This document shows positions 24,932-36,558 of a stretch of DNA of 64,000 bases, piece by piece (within the stretch, counting starts at the first letter, position 1; each line of letters opens with the position of its first letter). This DNA is from Unio delphinus. Its lineage: Eukaryota > Mollusca > Bivalvia > Unionida > Unionidae. The DNA lies in contig JAQISU010000248.1 in assembly GCA_029339505.1 (NCBI GenBank), positions 1-64,000 on the forward strand. Reading direction: 5' to 3'. Below the pieces are notes generated by a model. That model had not been told where the DNA came from, did no database searches, and was given only the letters and a program-made list of their open reading frames with translations. The position numbers and the translations under genes were made by a program.

Positions 24932-26623
24932 GCTCACCAGTTAATATGTACTTTTCAGATAGTGACGTGAGGTGAAGTTGTTTGCATTTGTAACATGCAC
25001 AATGGAGATAATGTTGGCATATCTCAATGCTACTTTGATGTAATGTGGCTGATATTTCTTTGGATACTGCACTTGTGGAAATTGTAAATGATCTAAGCGC
25101 ATGGTATAACAAAATGGATGCTCCCATGTGCTTGAAAATTTAGCCAGAATTAATCAAAAGTACACTAACTTTAGCAGTTATTAAACTAGGGAAAACTAAT
25201 TTTGCTGAAGTAGGCAATAGCAGCTTCTGAAAGTGCAATGAACAAATTACAAAATATCTGAAAAGTAAAAAAAGTTATCATACCATTTTTCTACAATTTA
25301 CCTCTGAAGTCCAGGGAGTGAAAATGACCATGCGGAGCTAGCAGTTTGTTTACATGAGCAGATCTTATGTTATGTGAAGGGTCGTTTAGTAGGGGTGGGG
25401 TTCTTCCTATAGACTTTAAAGAATTATGAGGAAGTTCCCCTGGTCCGCATTCAGAATGTTTACTTCTGGACAATATATTATATACGGCTACGAGCCCCCA
25501 GTCAGCAATGCCGACAGTTAAATTAAAAGAAATACAAAGATGAAATTTAATCAACAATTTAATAAATGAAAATTTTAAAGATATTAAGCAATCAATGTCA
25601 CTCTTGACCCAATGATCCCTAGATCATCATTTGATTTCAGTGTGAGGAATATTTTCCCTTCTTGAGTGTTACTCATCTAAATAAGTCTCCTTTCGTCTTT
25701 CTCTCCTTCTGATTCCTCTACTTCCGTTTCCTCTTCTATCTCTACTTCCATTTCCTCTTCTATCTCTACTTCCGTTTCCTCTTCTACGGTATCTCTTGAG
25801 GTCACCCGAAATTCACTCGGTAACTCTCAAATTCACTAGGAATTTCCCCGGAATTCTCTCAACGTCACCCGAAATTTCCCCGGAATTCTCTCAATGTCAC
25901 CCGAAAGCTTCCTTTGAAGCTATCTTAAGATTTCCTTGATTTCCAAAATCTGAGTCTGCCGCCAATTCTCGTCTGGCCGTACGGAGTTCTACACAGTTAC
26001 TTCTTGTAGCAAAACCGACTAATTCCTACTAAACATTGGGTTTTATCTAAAATGTTTCGAATCAAGTCCCCCCCACATCGCATTTCGATTGGAGGGCGAT
26101 CGACTCTGGTCAGTCGTTCGACTGTCAATCATCCGAATGTCTGTCTGTGTGTCTATCAATTGTTACAGTCTTCTTATTTGACGCTGTCCTGTCCTTTGAT
26201 GTGGTTACGTCACCCGTCCGCGATGGACACAGTCTCCTCTCCACTCGAGAGCTAACAAAGACCATCTTACGTAAGGGGATTAGCTAACTTCGAACAATTT
26301 GAAACATCACAGCTGGGTCAGGCAGACATACAATTTATACATGTACAAGGCCAGTCAGAATCACAAGTTATAGTAACTTATACCTAAATACAAGGGGTTG
26401 GGGTAAAATCGTCACATGTTAGCCCAAGCTGTATACTCTAGAATCTAAAGTACACCCATCAATCATACATCAAAATAAAGGGAATTGAAAGTTCTTCTCC
26501 CAACACCTAAGATATACAAAGTCTTTATTATATTGCCAGTATAACCAGTGAAGAAATCCCAGAAAATTATTTTTCTTTAAAATTCTAACCCTATGCTAAG
26601 TACGAAACTGTAGAGCGCCACCT
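24932..26623. mobile_element. Non-autonomous TIR element, copy B, split by a solo LTR
   Basis: 24932-25372 plus 26417-26623 match copy A nearly base for base, from GCT-ACCAGTTAATATG to GTAGAGCGCCACCT. The left TIR tip seen in copy A (AGGGGGC) is absent, so this copy is slightly truncated or its end mutated. The insertion of 25373-26416 is the only large difference. Confidence 0.9.
25373..26416. mobile_element. Solo LTR of a retrotransposon
   Basis: The 1,044-bp segment starts TGTGAAGGG and ends ATCGTCACA (TG..CA). It is flanked by TGTTA (25368-25372 and 26417-26421), a 5-bp integrase-type duplication. The related copy A has the uninterrupted site with one TGTTA, confirming insertion. Inside are a ~24-bp CT-rich repeat (TCTACTTCCGTTTCCTCTTC, 25725-25790) and a ~36-bp CACCCGAAATT..CCCCGGAATTC repeat (25800-25910). 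There are no internal retroviral genes. Gypsy and BEL/Pao both remain possible. Confidence 0.93.
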
Positions 26624-26704
26624 CAACATCTGCGCTGGGAACCAATAGCCATACCTAAAACGCGCATCGAAGCAATATTGAGTCCGGTACTTATGACATT
26701 TTTC

Positions 26705-26763
26705 CTGATTATTATTATTATTATTATTGTTGTTGTTGTTGTTATAGTTGTTGTTGTTGTTCA
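26705..26763. repeat. (TTA)n/(TTG)n microsatellite
   Basis: ATT and GTT trinucleotide runs. They create a poly-Asn frame on the minus strand that is not a gene. Confidence 0.9.
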
Positions 26764-27265
26764 TTACCACATTAAAGAAATCATCATTGCCCAAATATTG
26801 ATATAGCATAACTATTGACAGCTTGTTATTGATATAGGCCCCTTAATCATATTTAAAGTTATCATATTTAACATTTAAGAAATACCCGTTACTTCTTTAC
26901 TGGTTTTCCTAATGAAATTGAAATTCTTCAGATAAACTTTCATCGGATCAACTGCAATTAGTTCAGATTCTGGGAAGCACTGGCAGAAAATCTACTAATT
27001 ACCTGAATGAGAAGTGAATATATATTTTAATTTATACTGACAGCAATCTTGTACATTTATGTTTTGATTTTGCATTATTTAAATTAACAATATATTCCAT
27101 CTTCTTGCTTTTCACAATATAGCAGAATATCATCATCATCAACAACAACAACACACAATATGGCAGTAATTTATTACTTCATGTTGTGTCTTCATGTATA
27201 TTTTATTTTATCGGTTATTCTCCATATAAACATATAAATCCTTCATAAGACAGGTGGCTAGGCTG

Positions 27266-27267
<2 letters not shown>

Positions 27268-27355
<88 letters not shown>
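27268..27355. repeat. (TA)n microsatellite
   Basis: About 88 bp of TA dinucleotides with one CA interruption. Confidence 0.97.
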
Positions 27356-27356
<1 letters not shown>

Positions 27357-28894
27357 AGATAATTTATGTCTCATTTGATCCAATATTGTAATGCTTTCGT
27401 TTCCTAATTTTGATATCTATATGCGTTCTGCAGTTTAACAAAATTAGTTTTTAGTAAAGTGCTGAAAATTATACCTCTGAGAAAAGTGATATTTAGCAAA
27501 ATCAACAAATTACTTGAACGTTTTAATTGATCCATTTTGCCATTGTAACATCTGTGCCTAGAACCAAGATTTCCTGTTGAAAGATAATTATATAAAAAAT
27601 ATAGACTTACGATACTTAAACATAGTTCAGTACAGATGACAAAATGAATCAGATCTGTATTACCGCATATAAATTCACGTTCTCATCCTAATCATGCACC
27701 GATAACATGTAGAATACGGACATTTGCTTCCTCGATGATAACATCCCCACTGGGAACCAAACCAACTTCATACATAAAATACCATGCTCTAGGTAACATC
27801 TTTAATAGCATATTTGAAATTTTGTGTGCTGCATAACTCACCATATTTCATACTATTGCTGACTGTAATGTTACTTTACTTACATCATAGATTCATGCAT
27901 TTGAGCAATACAGTACCGTATCAATGTTTGCCTCCGTGTTCAGAACCAATGCTAATATTTTTCTTTGTTAAAGTCTGGGTCATAAATATTTCCTTTCTTA
28001 CACATCTGCACACGTCACAATATATCCATGTATATAATTTCACATTTCTTTATCTTTCGATATTGCAATTTATCAACTTTATTCTTAAAGCCTTGCTCAC
28101 AAGACCTGTTTCCTATTCAAGTTACATAACCTCGCTTCTTTCAAGCGATGCATCTGCGCTCAGAACCACGACCTACTTGCTACTGCCATTCACAGCAACA
28201 GTCGATGCCAAAACAATCATGATTCAAACTATAATTTCAATAAACATATGCTACTAACCACCAGTAAATGAAAGGAATATTCCTTATATTTTAAAAAAAT
28301 CCTATCACGAGGATATGAAGTGAAACAACTGACTCAAGTGTAATCATTTCTTCAAATTCCATTGTGAACATCCGTGCCTAGAACCAAGATTTCCTGTTGA
28401 AAGATAATTACAAACAAAATAGACTTACGATACTTAAACATAGTTCAGAACAGATGACAAAATGAATCAGATCTATATTACCGCATATAAATTCACGTTC
28501 TCATGTTAATCATGCACCGATAACATGTAGAATACGGACATTTGCTTCCTCGATGATAACATCCCCGCTGGGAACCAAACCAACTTCATACATAAAATAC
28601 CATGTTCTAGGTAAAATCGTTAATAGCATATTTGAAATTTCGTGTGCTGCGTAAATCGACATATTTCATACTGTTCCTGACTTTCATGTTTCAGCGATAG
28701 CGTCTATACCAGCTGAGGTCATTTTATGCTGAAGAGTTTTGGGACGCTACTTATTCGTTATACTTCGCAAAATAGTATCAATGTGTTTCATTTATTTACC
28801 GTACCTCATAATCTTGTTTACTAGGATTATATTACTGGAAAAATAAATTATAATACATTGACCCAGTCTTACATGGTTACTTTTAGTTGTATTT

Positions 28895-28895
<1 letters not shown>

Positions 28896-28946
<51 letters not shown>
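28896..28946. repeat. (GA)n microsatellite
   Basis: Uninterrupted GA dinucleotides. The sequence from here to the HMGXB3-like gene at 29542 shows no convincing gene. Confidence 0.95.
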
Positions 28947-28947
<1 letters not shown>

Positions 28948-29541
28948 AAAACAAGGATTAAATAACCATTTAATTATTATGCCATTATGTTGATATATGG
29001 CTTGTACTTACCTTGCTAGTGCGGGTCCTTTTAACATAGATTTCATTTGTGTCGTCATGCATCTGAAAGATAATGTTAGCAATGCATTAATTGGTCATGA
29101 TATGTCACAACATACTGATGTTAGTACACATATAATGATATTTAAATGTACAGCAGGCGAATCGTATACAAAGGCATATGGCATTTTCAAAAAATCGTGC
29201 CATTTGAAGGACATATAGAACAGGCTCACTCTTATCCCTGGAATAGCAAGAATTGAAATGTTATTAAAATCTATTGATTCCATTTTACTGTTATTTACAA
29301 CTAATACGGTCATATCTTTCTGATGCATATCAGTAAAGATGTACACTGTTTAGTTAAAACTAATATAGTTTCACATTCAATATTATTCTCATTATGATCG
29401 TGACCTTAGTTAGGAAAGCAATTTTGTTCAGAAATAATACTTAAAACTCTAAACTGATTTATGTATTTGCACCAATTTTCCCCCCAAATGATAGATATAT
29501 AGACAGATAACTGTCATTGTTGTGATATTGATATTATTTCA

Positions 29542-30359
29542 TCAAATGCCAACAAATATACCTTTTCGCCTGCTTCTATGATCTAATTTGGGTATCTCTT
29601 CACTGACAGGTACATTAAATGGCTCCGTTGGATTTGGAAACTGATCATCAATTTGTTCATTAGGCAATGGGACATCCGAGTTCCGATACTGATAAGGAAG
29701 GTTCTCTCTCACTGAGTACTGATACTGGAATGATAGCTGCCCATGTTCATTTAAAGAACAGGAACCTCCGAATGCCTTGAGTTGTTTCGCCATGATACGT
29801 TTGTTGCAAAGCTGATTCTGTAGGTGTATTAATAGTCTAAAGACAAACATGTGAGTTGCTGGCAACATCTGATTTAAGAAATAAAGATCTCGTTTTAGAG
29901 AACTGAATAGTTGTTCCAATATCTGACTGTCAATGATTCCCGAAAATCCCTTCAAAAGGGAAATATTTCGCAAGCTTTCAACTTCGTCTTTAGTATTTCC
30001 CTCGTGGAACCAATCAAAAAGAGCATAATGCTCATTTGATCCACTGGTTGGATTTATATCGTAATCTTCGGACTCTAAGTTATGCTGGAAAGATATTTCA
30101 AATATAGGTTCTTTAGTTTTTGACAGCGCAATGTTCTTAGCATGTGGTGCAGCCAATCTACCCTCGTTGGGATAAAAGAAGTTCCTCTGTGTTTTGTTGC
30201 CATGACTTGCAATTAAATGTGCAATGTCCGCGATTATGACATTTGGGCGATACTTAAAAGATCTCAATAGATCTACATAGTCCCGCGGGCTTTCAGATCG
30301 CAGCAATGATTTTATGGCGTACACAATTCCATGAGGACACGCTCCCAATACCCAACCAC
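29542..30359 (-). CDS. HMGXB3-like exon 10, transposase-like C-terminus
   Basis: 818 nt after acceptor ATATTTCAG encode 272 codons to the stop. Landmarks are GGWVLGACPHGIVYAIKSLL, ESPRDYVDLLRS, RPNVIIADIAHLIASHGN, SGSNEHYALFDWFHEGNTK, and ILEQLFSSLKRDLYFLNQM. The frame is fully open with no lesion, and the tail ends RRKGIFVGI. The conserved Asp (IIADIA) and Glu (EQLF) could be remnants of a DDE/RNase-H-like active site; this is inference. Confidence 0.85.
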
Positions 30360-32920
30360 CTGAAATATGTAAACAGGTGATAATGTATTAATAATTGAAT
30401 TATTTATGTTGTTAAATACTTACTGATTCAATATTATAAAGTTCCCATTTAAGCATATTAGTTTTCTGGAACAATTATATCAGATATAAAATAATGTGAA
30501 CTAGAATAAATACTTACAATAGGAATAAATTACGAAACGTGTAAAAAGCCTACGCATTTTTGTATAAATATTTGCCAATAATACGCTGTCTTGAATTAAA
30601 CCAAAATTTATTATTTGTTATCTTTTTTTAATCAGACGTTAAACGATTAATATTAGGGTTGTATTTCCTTCAAATTAGTATTTCCGTACAAAAATAATCC
30701 AACAACGGTCAATTTTAAGAAATTGGCAATTTTTAAGAATAATGTGTCATTTTGAGACAGTTAATATTAAATCAAAGTAACATTTTAAACTTAAAGTGAA
30801 ATAGCCAACAAAACCGAGTATAATATTCCATAAGATAATTATGTATTTTAGAAATCTTCTCAGATTAGTACATACAAAGATGATTTAGTATTTGCTTACC
30901 AGATGTGCCAAACACCTTCTCATACGCCAAATCAAACTGGCCTTTAGAAATTGAATTATCCCGCATTCTTAAGATCATGTCCATAGCAGAACCTTCCGGA
31001 CGGATTCCCATTTGCCTACAAAGTCGTCGAATAACAGACACCTGCGAATCAAATTACAGAGTAAGAAATACATTTGTATTTAACAATGAATCGTTGAAAA
31101 TAACGTTTTGCACAAGCAAACTGTTTATGGAATTTTATGGATAGGGGTATTACCTCCAAGCAGGTTCATTACCCATTCTGTTTAGTCCATATGCATTGTA
31201 TTTATATCTAATTTAAGAAGAAAAAGAGTGGCATTTATAATGCCTCCTCATAGATATGTATTTATTTTATAATAGCACGTTAACCATATTTTTCCACAAA
31301 TGTACATTCAAAGGAATGTCAGTCAAACTGTAACATCGTTAATAACTTCACGGCGGTGGCCACAAAGCCTGATTGAAATAGTGTGGATAATATATACAAA
31401 ATCATCAATTAACAATTTACCTTTTTCGAGTACAGCTAAAGCAACTGATGCGCATGTGTTTGTCTTTTAGGCAGTATTCTACTGAACATAATTATACTGT
31501 TTTAATCGCAAAACAATAAATGTAGTTTCTTTTAAAATTAAGCGTTCTAACGGCTTTAGAGATGCTTTAATAGAATATATTGAGCTAATTACCTTCTCAT
31601 CCTGAAGTAAATTTTTCAATAGCTCCTCTGGTACTGGTTCTCCATATTCGTTTGCTTCAACTTGGGGACGCTTTCTAAATTCAGTATTGTAGAGTATGTT
31701 CCCATGCCTGGATTCTTTGCCAATCCAAGGACCCCAGTATTCATAGCTTGGTGTAACGTCATTAAATGGGTGTAACCCTTTACAAGAAGAGAAAGCAGTC
31801 TTGTATGGTATAGCAACGTACCTATAACAATTTTACGCATATCAACTATGATGTCTGCAATTTGGCAGTTTATAGGGATGTCTAGCACTAGTGAATAATG
31901 CCGTAGATATGTAACATCCTGTCCCACCCAGTAACATTATCTTGACACCAGGCCAATAAGTCCTAAACCGAACCTCTTAATGCTGGCCGCCAAGCGAGGC
32001 AGCTAGTAGTACCATTTTCATAAGTATTTTGGTATGATTTTGCTGGGATTCGAACCTGCAATCTCCAACATTATAGGTGGACGCTGAAAACATTTCGGCC
32101 ACCAGATCGCTACTACCATCATTACAAACAATGAAAAATATAACGTTATCTTCATCAATAACAAATAGAGTTAAATATGCCACTATCATTAATTCTGCTC
32201 TTAGGTGTTGACAAATTCATCTACCATTGATATTGCAACTGTTAGTTCATGACAATAGGATTAAATACCTTGTGCCATAACGCAGTATCGTTTGAGTTTG
32301 TGATATCGACGAAACTATTTGTTTTACGTGCCGTTCCAATAAAGAGCAAAAACGAATCAAGAAATCGTTTTCAACAGATTTATTTAAAATGAGTATCCCA
32401 AAAATGTTATGTAAATACATTTTACATACATGTTATGGAATACAAAATTATTTACCAGCATGTCGTAAAATGTGTTCAAAACGATTTAGAAATGGAAAAA
32501 CTAATAACCAAGACAAATTCATCTACCATTGATATTGCAACAGTCGTCTGAAAGATAGATAATGTAATAAATCTCGGTCATCATTATACGTTTGTCACTT
32601 GATGGTTTAACGTTAAATCTACACATATGTAAAACTTCGTTACAATACCGATATGTCAAAGGTAGAATGTAAAAAGAAACAATTCTTCTAGATTACATAT
32701 GCAAGTTTTGATACAGAACTGATACATGCAATGAAAATCTATTTTTTACCCTTTGTAATCCCTTTAGTGATGAAGGTTGTGTCAAAAAATTGAACACTGT
32801 CCACTGTTTCTTGGATGCTTATCTGCGGTGGGGGTAGATCAGATACTGTAAACGACATAAAACCAATTAAACCGAGAAAAAGGATATTATCGTTTAAAGA
32901 AGATATTTAAGAAGACAGAA

Positions 32921-32973
<53 letters not shown>

Positions 32974-33754
32974 GTGTGTGTGTGTGTGTGTGTCTAATTC
33001 ATCTAGAGTCGATTTGCGAATATTTAGTCTACAAATAAATCATACAAGAACGATATCCCTATGTCAGATACTTACCTGGTTTACAAGACAATTAACCATT
33101 CCCTTAGTAGTATCTGATTTTCGGTTGAAATTTTTAAACTTCATTTATTTCAGTTCATGTTGAATATAATCACGCTATTATGATGAATTAATTTTATATG
33201 TTACATGTTGACAGTGGTTAATTGTACTGTTCAGTAATACATCATTGACTGATACATCGCGATAGGTATTGTTAGTAGAGTTGCGAAATACCTGCTATAT
33301 GTTGTTGAAGACCTCACTTTACTTGCCTGGAAATCTGAAGCACGGTTTTCGAACACCATCCCAAATCAGGGTCATAGGATACCACCCACATAAAACGCAA
33401 TTGAAGTCGTAGTCGTGATTAGTCAATGATTCAAACAGAAGATATGCTTGTTCTGTCTGATGACAATTAAGATCCTCGTTCAATGCATCTTCCAGTATCG
33501 CTATTGAACGTCCAATAGCTACGTGGTTCTGCAAATAATATTAGAAAATTTGATTTTGTTAATATAAACAATTATGTCAAGCAATTTTGACATTATTAAA
33601 TCAGCATTCTAAACATTTGCAATTGATGCCAGATCAAATAGATCGACATGAAACACTGTGTTGTACAAATCAGATCAGACCGTCAGTGATAACGTTTATA
33701 AATAAACAATACAAAAACATATTTAAAATTGGAGACGATCTATCTATCTATCTA

Positions 33755-33820
<66 letters not shown>

Positions 33821-36521
33821 ATCACTTTTGATGCCTTCCTACTGTCCCATTCTTGAATCATTATCTGAGATAATCCACATCTTCCACCTACCGAAATTGT
33901 TAGCCCAAGGATCTGGTCCGTGCTTTCACGTAATACATTTTGCAGAAGTATACACGCAGCTATAATACAGATTTTGAGCAGATTCAGAACCCTTAGTCAA
34001 TCCAAAGAAAAACTGTGCTGCCATGACAGTATCTCCACAATATGTAGAAAAATATGCATATGATCTTAAGTAGGAGTACTTATTGTATTAATGGCGTTTT
34101 AATAGCTGATAATCAAAGGTAAAAACAACACCAAAAATGATACAAAGAGAGATAATATGACAATTACACATTTTGGAGAATTTCTAGCCACAGTCAACAA
34201 CATAATGGGATGTGGAGTTTTCTTACACATGACAAACAATAACTTTATGGCACCTAATCAGTTAGTATTTTCATGGCATAGAATACTAATAGATGTGATG
34301 CCAATTCTTGGCTGTATAGGAAAAAAGAAGGAAAGATTGGCAGAAAGAGGCGTTGTGCTTTGCATTCAAATCGCATGTTGATAGTAAATCAAGATATTGA
34401 ATGAAAACTGTTAATTGTTCGGTGCTGGCAAATACTATGATCTACATATGTATTAGAATTACCTTCAGTCCAGACCGAAAGCGCATGCACACATCAAAAC
34501 CAAGGAATAATGAATCGTTGTAATTGTGAATCCCATCGTCCCATTCTTGGTACCGGTAGGGCACTTTGCATTTCATGCAATGTTTTATGTACATGCACAT
34601 CTGAAAATATTAAGGTATTTATTTCTAAAATGAATCAAAATATTTCATCATTTTACTAGCGTATGTGGTACTTATTTCCAAACCGGATGATTTTTGTGGG
34701 AAGTGTCGCTTTATTTTCATTTTCCTTACTTTCTTCTTTGTTTATTTCCTGTCATTCTTTGTAAGAATATAAATGTTTGCTCAGATTTTAAAAAAAGCAT
34801 TGGTACAGAAATCAATGTTTCAAACTTTAACAAATCAATATTGTTGTTACTCCATAATTTAGTAACTTCAGCATTTCCAGTAGAAACATTAGTAGTAACA
34901 ACATCATAACTGACAAAACCAATTAATAATGCTGCTACATTTCTACTACTGTTATCATTTCTTCTTCTTTATTATTATTATATATAAAAAGTCCAAAAAT
35001 ACAGAGTATTTATTTGACGAGAACACTAATAAGGCTCATTCCGCACGTTGAATGCTTAGGTAGGAACTAGTAATTTTTAAATAATCTACAGTAATAAAAA
35101 AAAATATAAGACACATTAATGGAGCTGGGATGTAAGTCTATATATATTTTTAAAGAACAAATTTCTCAGCAAGATCTTGAATTTCCGCACAGGCGATAAA
35201 CTAATGTCATACACTCAGGTACAAAAAATATGTATACGTTAATAATCACAGACTAGCTATACATTATGTTTATACAAAATAACTATCACTAATCAGGTTC
35301 ACCCTTAACCTGTTTTTTTTGGGGGGGGGGGGAAAAGGCAACATTCAAAATAAAGATATAAATAACATATAATAATAAAGAAACAAACAGCACTAATTCA
35401 ATATTCAGAACATTATATACAGAATGGATAAACATTTGCAAATTGACGTAAAAAATATGTTGTTTAAAATAATAAAGTTATAAAATAACTTACTCTTTAT
35501 GATTTTCTCGCTGTAAACGATTTTGGCTGTAGTTGTAACCAGTGTTGCTTCGCTTAATTGTGCATGGCAGAAGTGGCAATGTGTTTCCTTGGGCACTAGT
35601 GTTGCCTTTGATTTGACATCGTTGTAATCTGCGTGTCTATTGGCATCAGCTGGATATTTTTTGCACGTCATTATATATTTCGTCATTTTCTCGAGTAAAT
35701 GGCCGTTTGGTGGATACTCTTTCTGATATAGATAAATATTATCTTCATGGTTGTCTGCTGTCTCGCAAGTGGCATCATCGCCCACGCGTTCTTCAATCCT
35801 AGATGAAAGAACTTCCGGTTGACCTTGGTTTAGGTACCACTTTCCTATTATCTTATGCTTACAGGTCTTTTTTTCAGGTGAACATTGACAATAAATGCAC
35901 CTACCTTTCTTGTCTATTGCTACTACTGTTCTTTTTAGTCTACTCCAGTATCGCGTTTGTCCGGAATAGACAGATAAATAAATATATCTTTGGCTAGACC
36001 CATCCAGAGACATGTAAACAAGGAAAGGTGTGTTTTGTTGTTGAGCCTCTGCTTGCAACTTTAATGCCTCATGTGCTCTCTCCGGCGTAATAAGTTTGCC
36101 TGTGACTAAGGCCTGAAGAGATCTGGTTGTTAGATATTGTTCGATCCCTGGTTTTGCATACTGTATGGACTGAACATGTGGACATTCGTAGCTCATATGT
36201 CTCCCTCGTTTTGCTATTTCATACGATTGTATACAGTTACTACTTTCACAGAACGTACCGCAGTCAGGACCTATAATGCCTTTTTGATATGTATGAAGCC
36301 ACCACCACGCAAACCCTTCCGTGAGCAAAATATACCCTTTGGATGGTCGATGATATAAGTATCATGGTGTCGCTGTCTGTTGATATCTTTAGAGGCAGTT
36401 ACATCATGTAGTGTCATATGCCTCTTGAACCATACTTTTCCGATCCACTTTCCGCACTTATTACATTTTCTTTTGGATAAAGAGTTTCCAGATTCATACA
36501 ACTGGTCTTCACATGACCTAT

Positions 36522-36558
<37 letters not shown>

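Larger units (their letters stand above)
26630..28700. repeat. Degenerate ~200-bp repeat series with AGAACC core
   Basis: A short core (GCCTAGAACCAAG, CTGGGAACCAA, TCAGAACCA), usually preceded by CATC(T/C)G(C/T), recurs with GAACC at 27561, 27754, 27943, 28163, 28381 and 28572 (189-220 bp apart), and alone at 26639. The block 27546-27870 is repeated almost intact at 28365-28700. The series is non-coding; the 147-codon open frame across it (27814-28257) is most likely a by-product. Confidence 0.55.

Noticed and set aside
27814..28257. 147-codon hydrophobic ORF
   Set aside because: It crosses several monomers of the ~200-bp degenerate repeat and the corresponding frame is not kept between duplicated blocks.
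31810..32400. SINE inserted directly into exon 8 of the HMGXB3-like gene, with an upstream coding part at 32271-32400
   Set aside because: An acceptor at CTTTCTCTTCTTGTAAAG (31778) gives the right phase with exon 7, so the SINE is intronic and the upstream open frame is fortuitous.
35405..35493. Extension of exon 4 to the stop at 35405 as the protein C-terminus
   Set aside because: A strong donor (GTAAGT) lies at 35493 and the next family block continues in exon 5.
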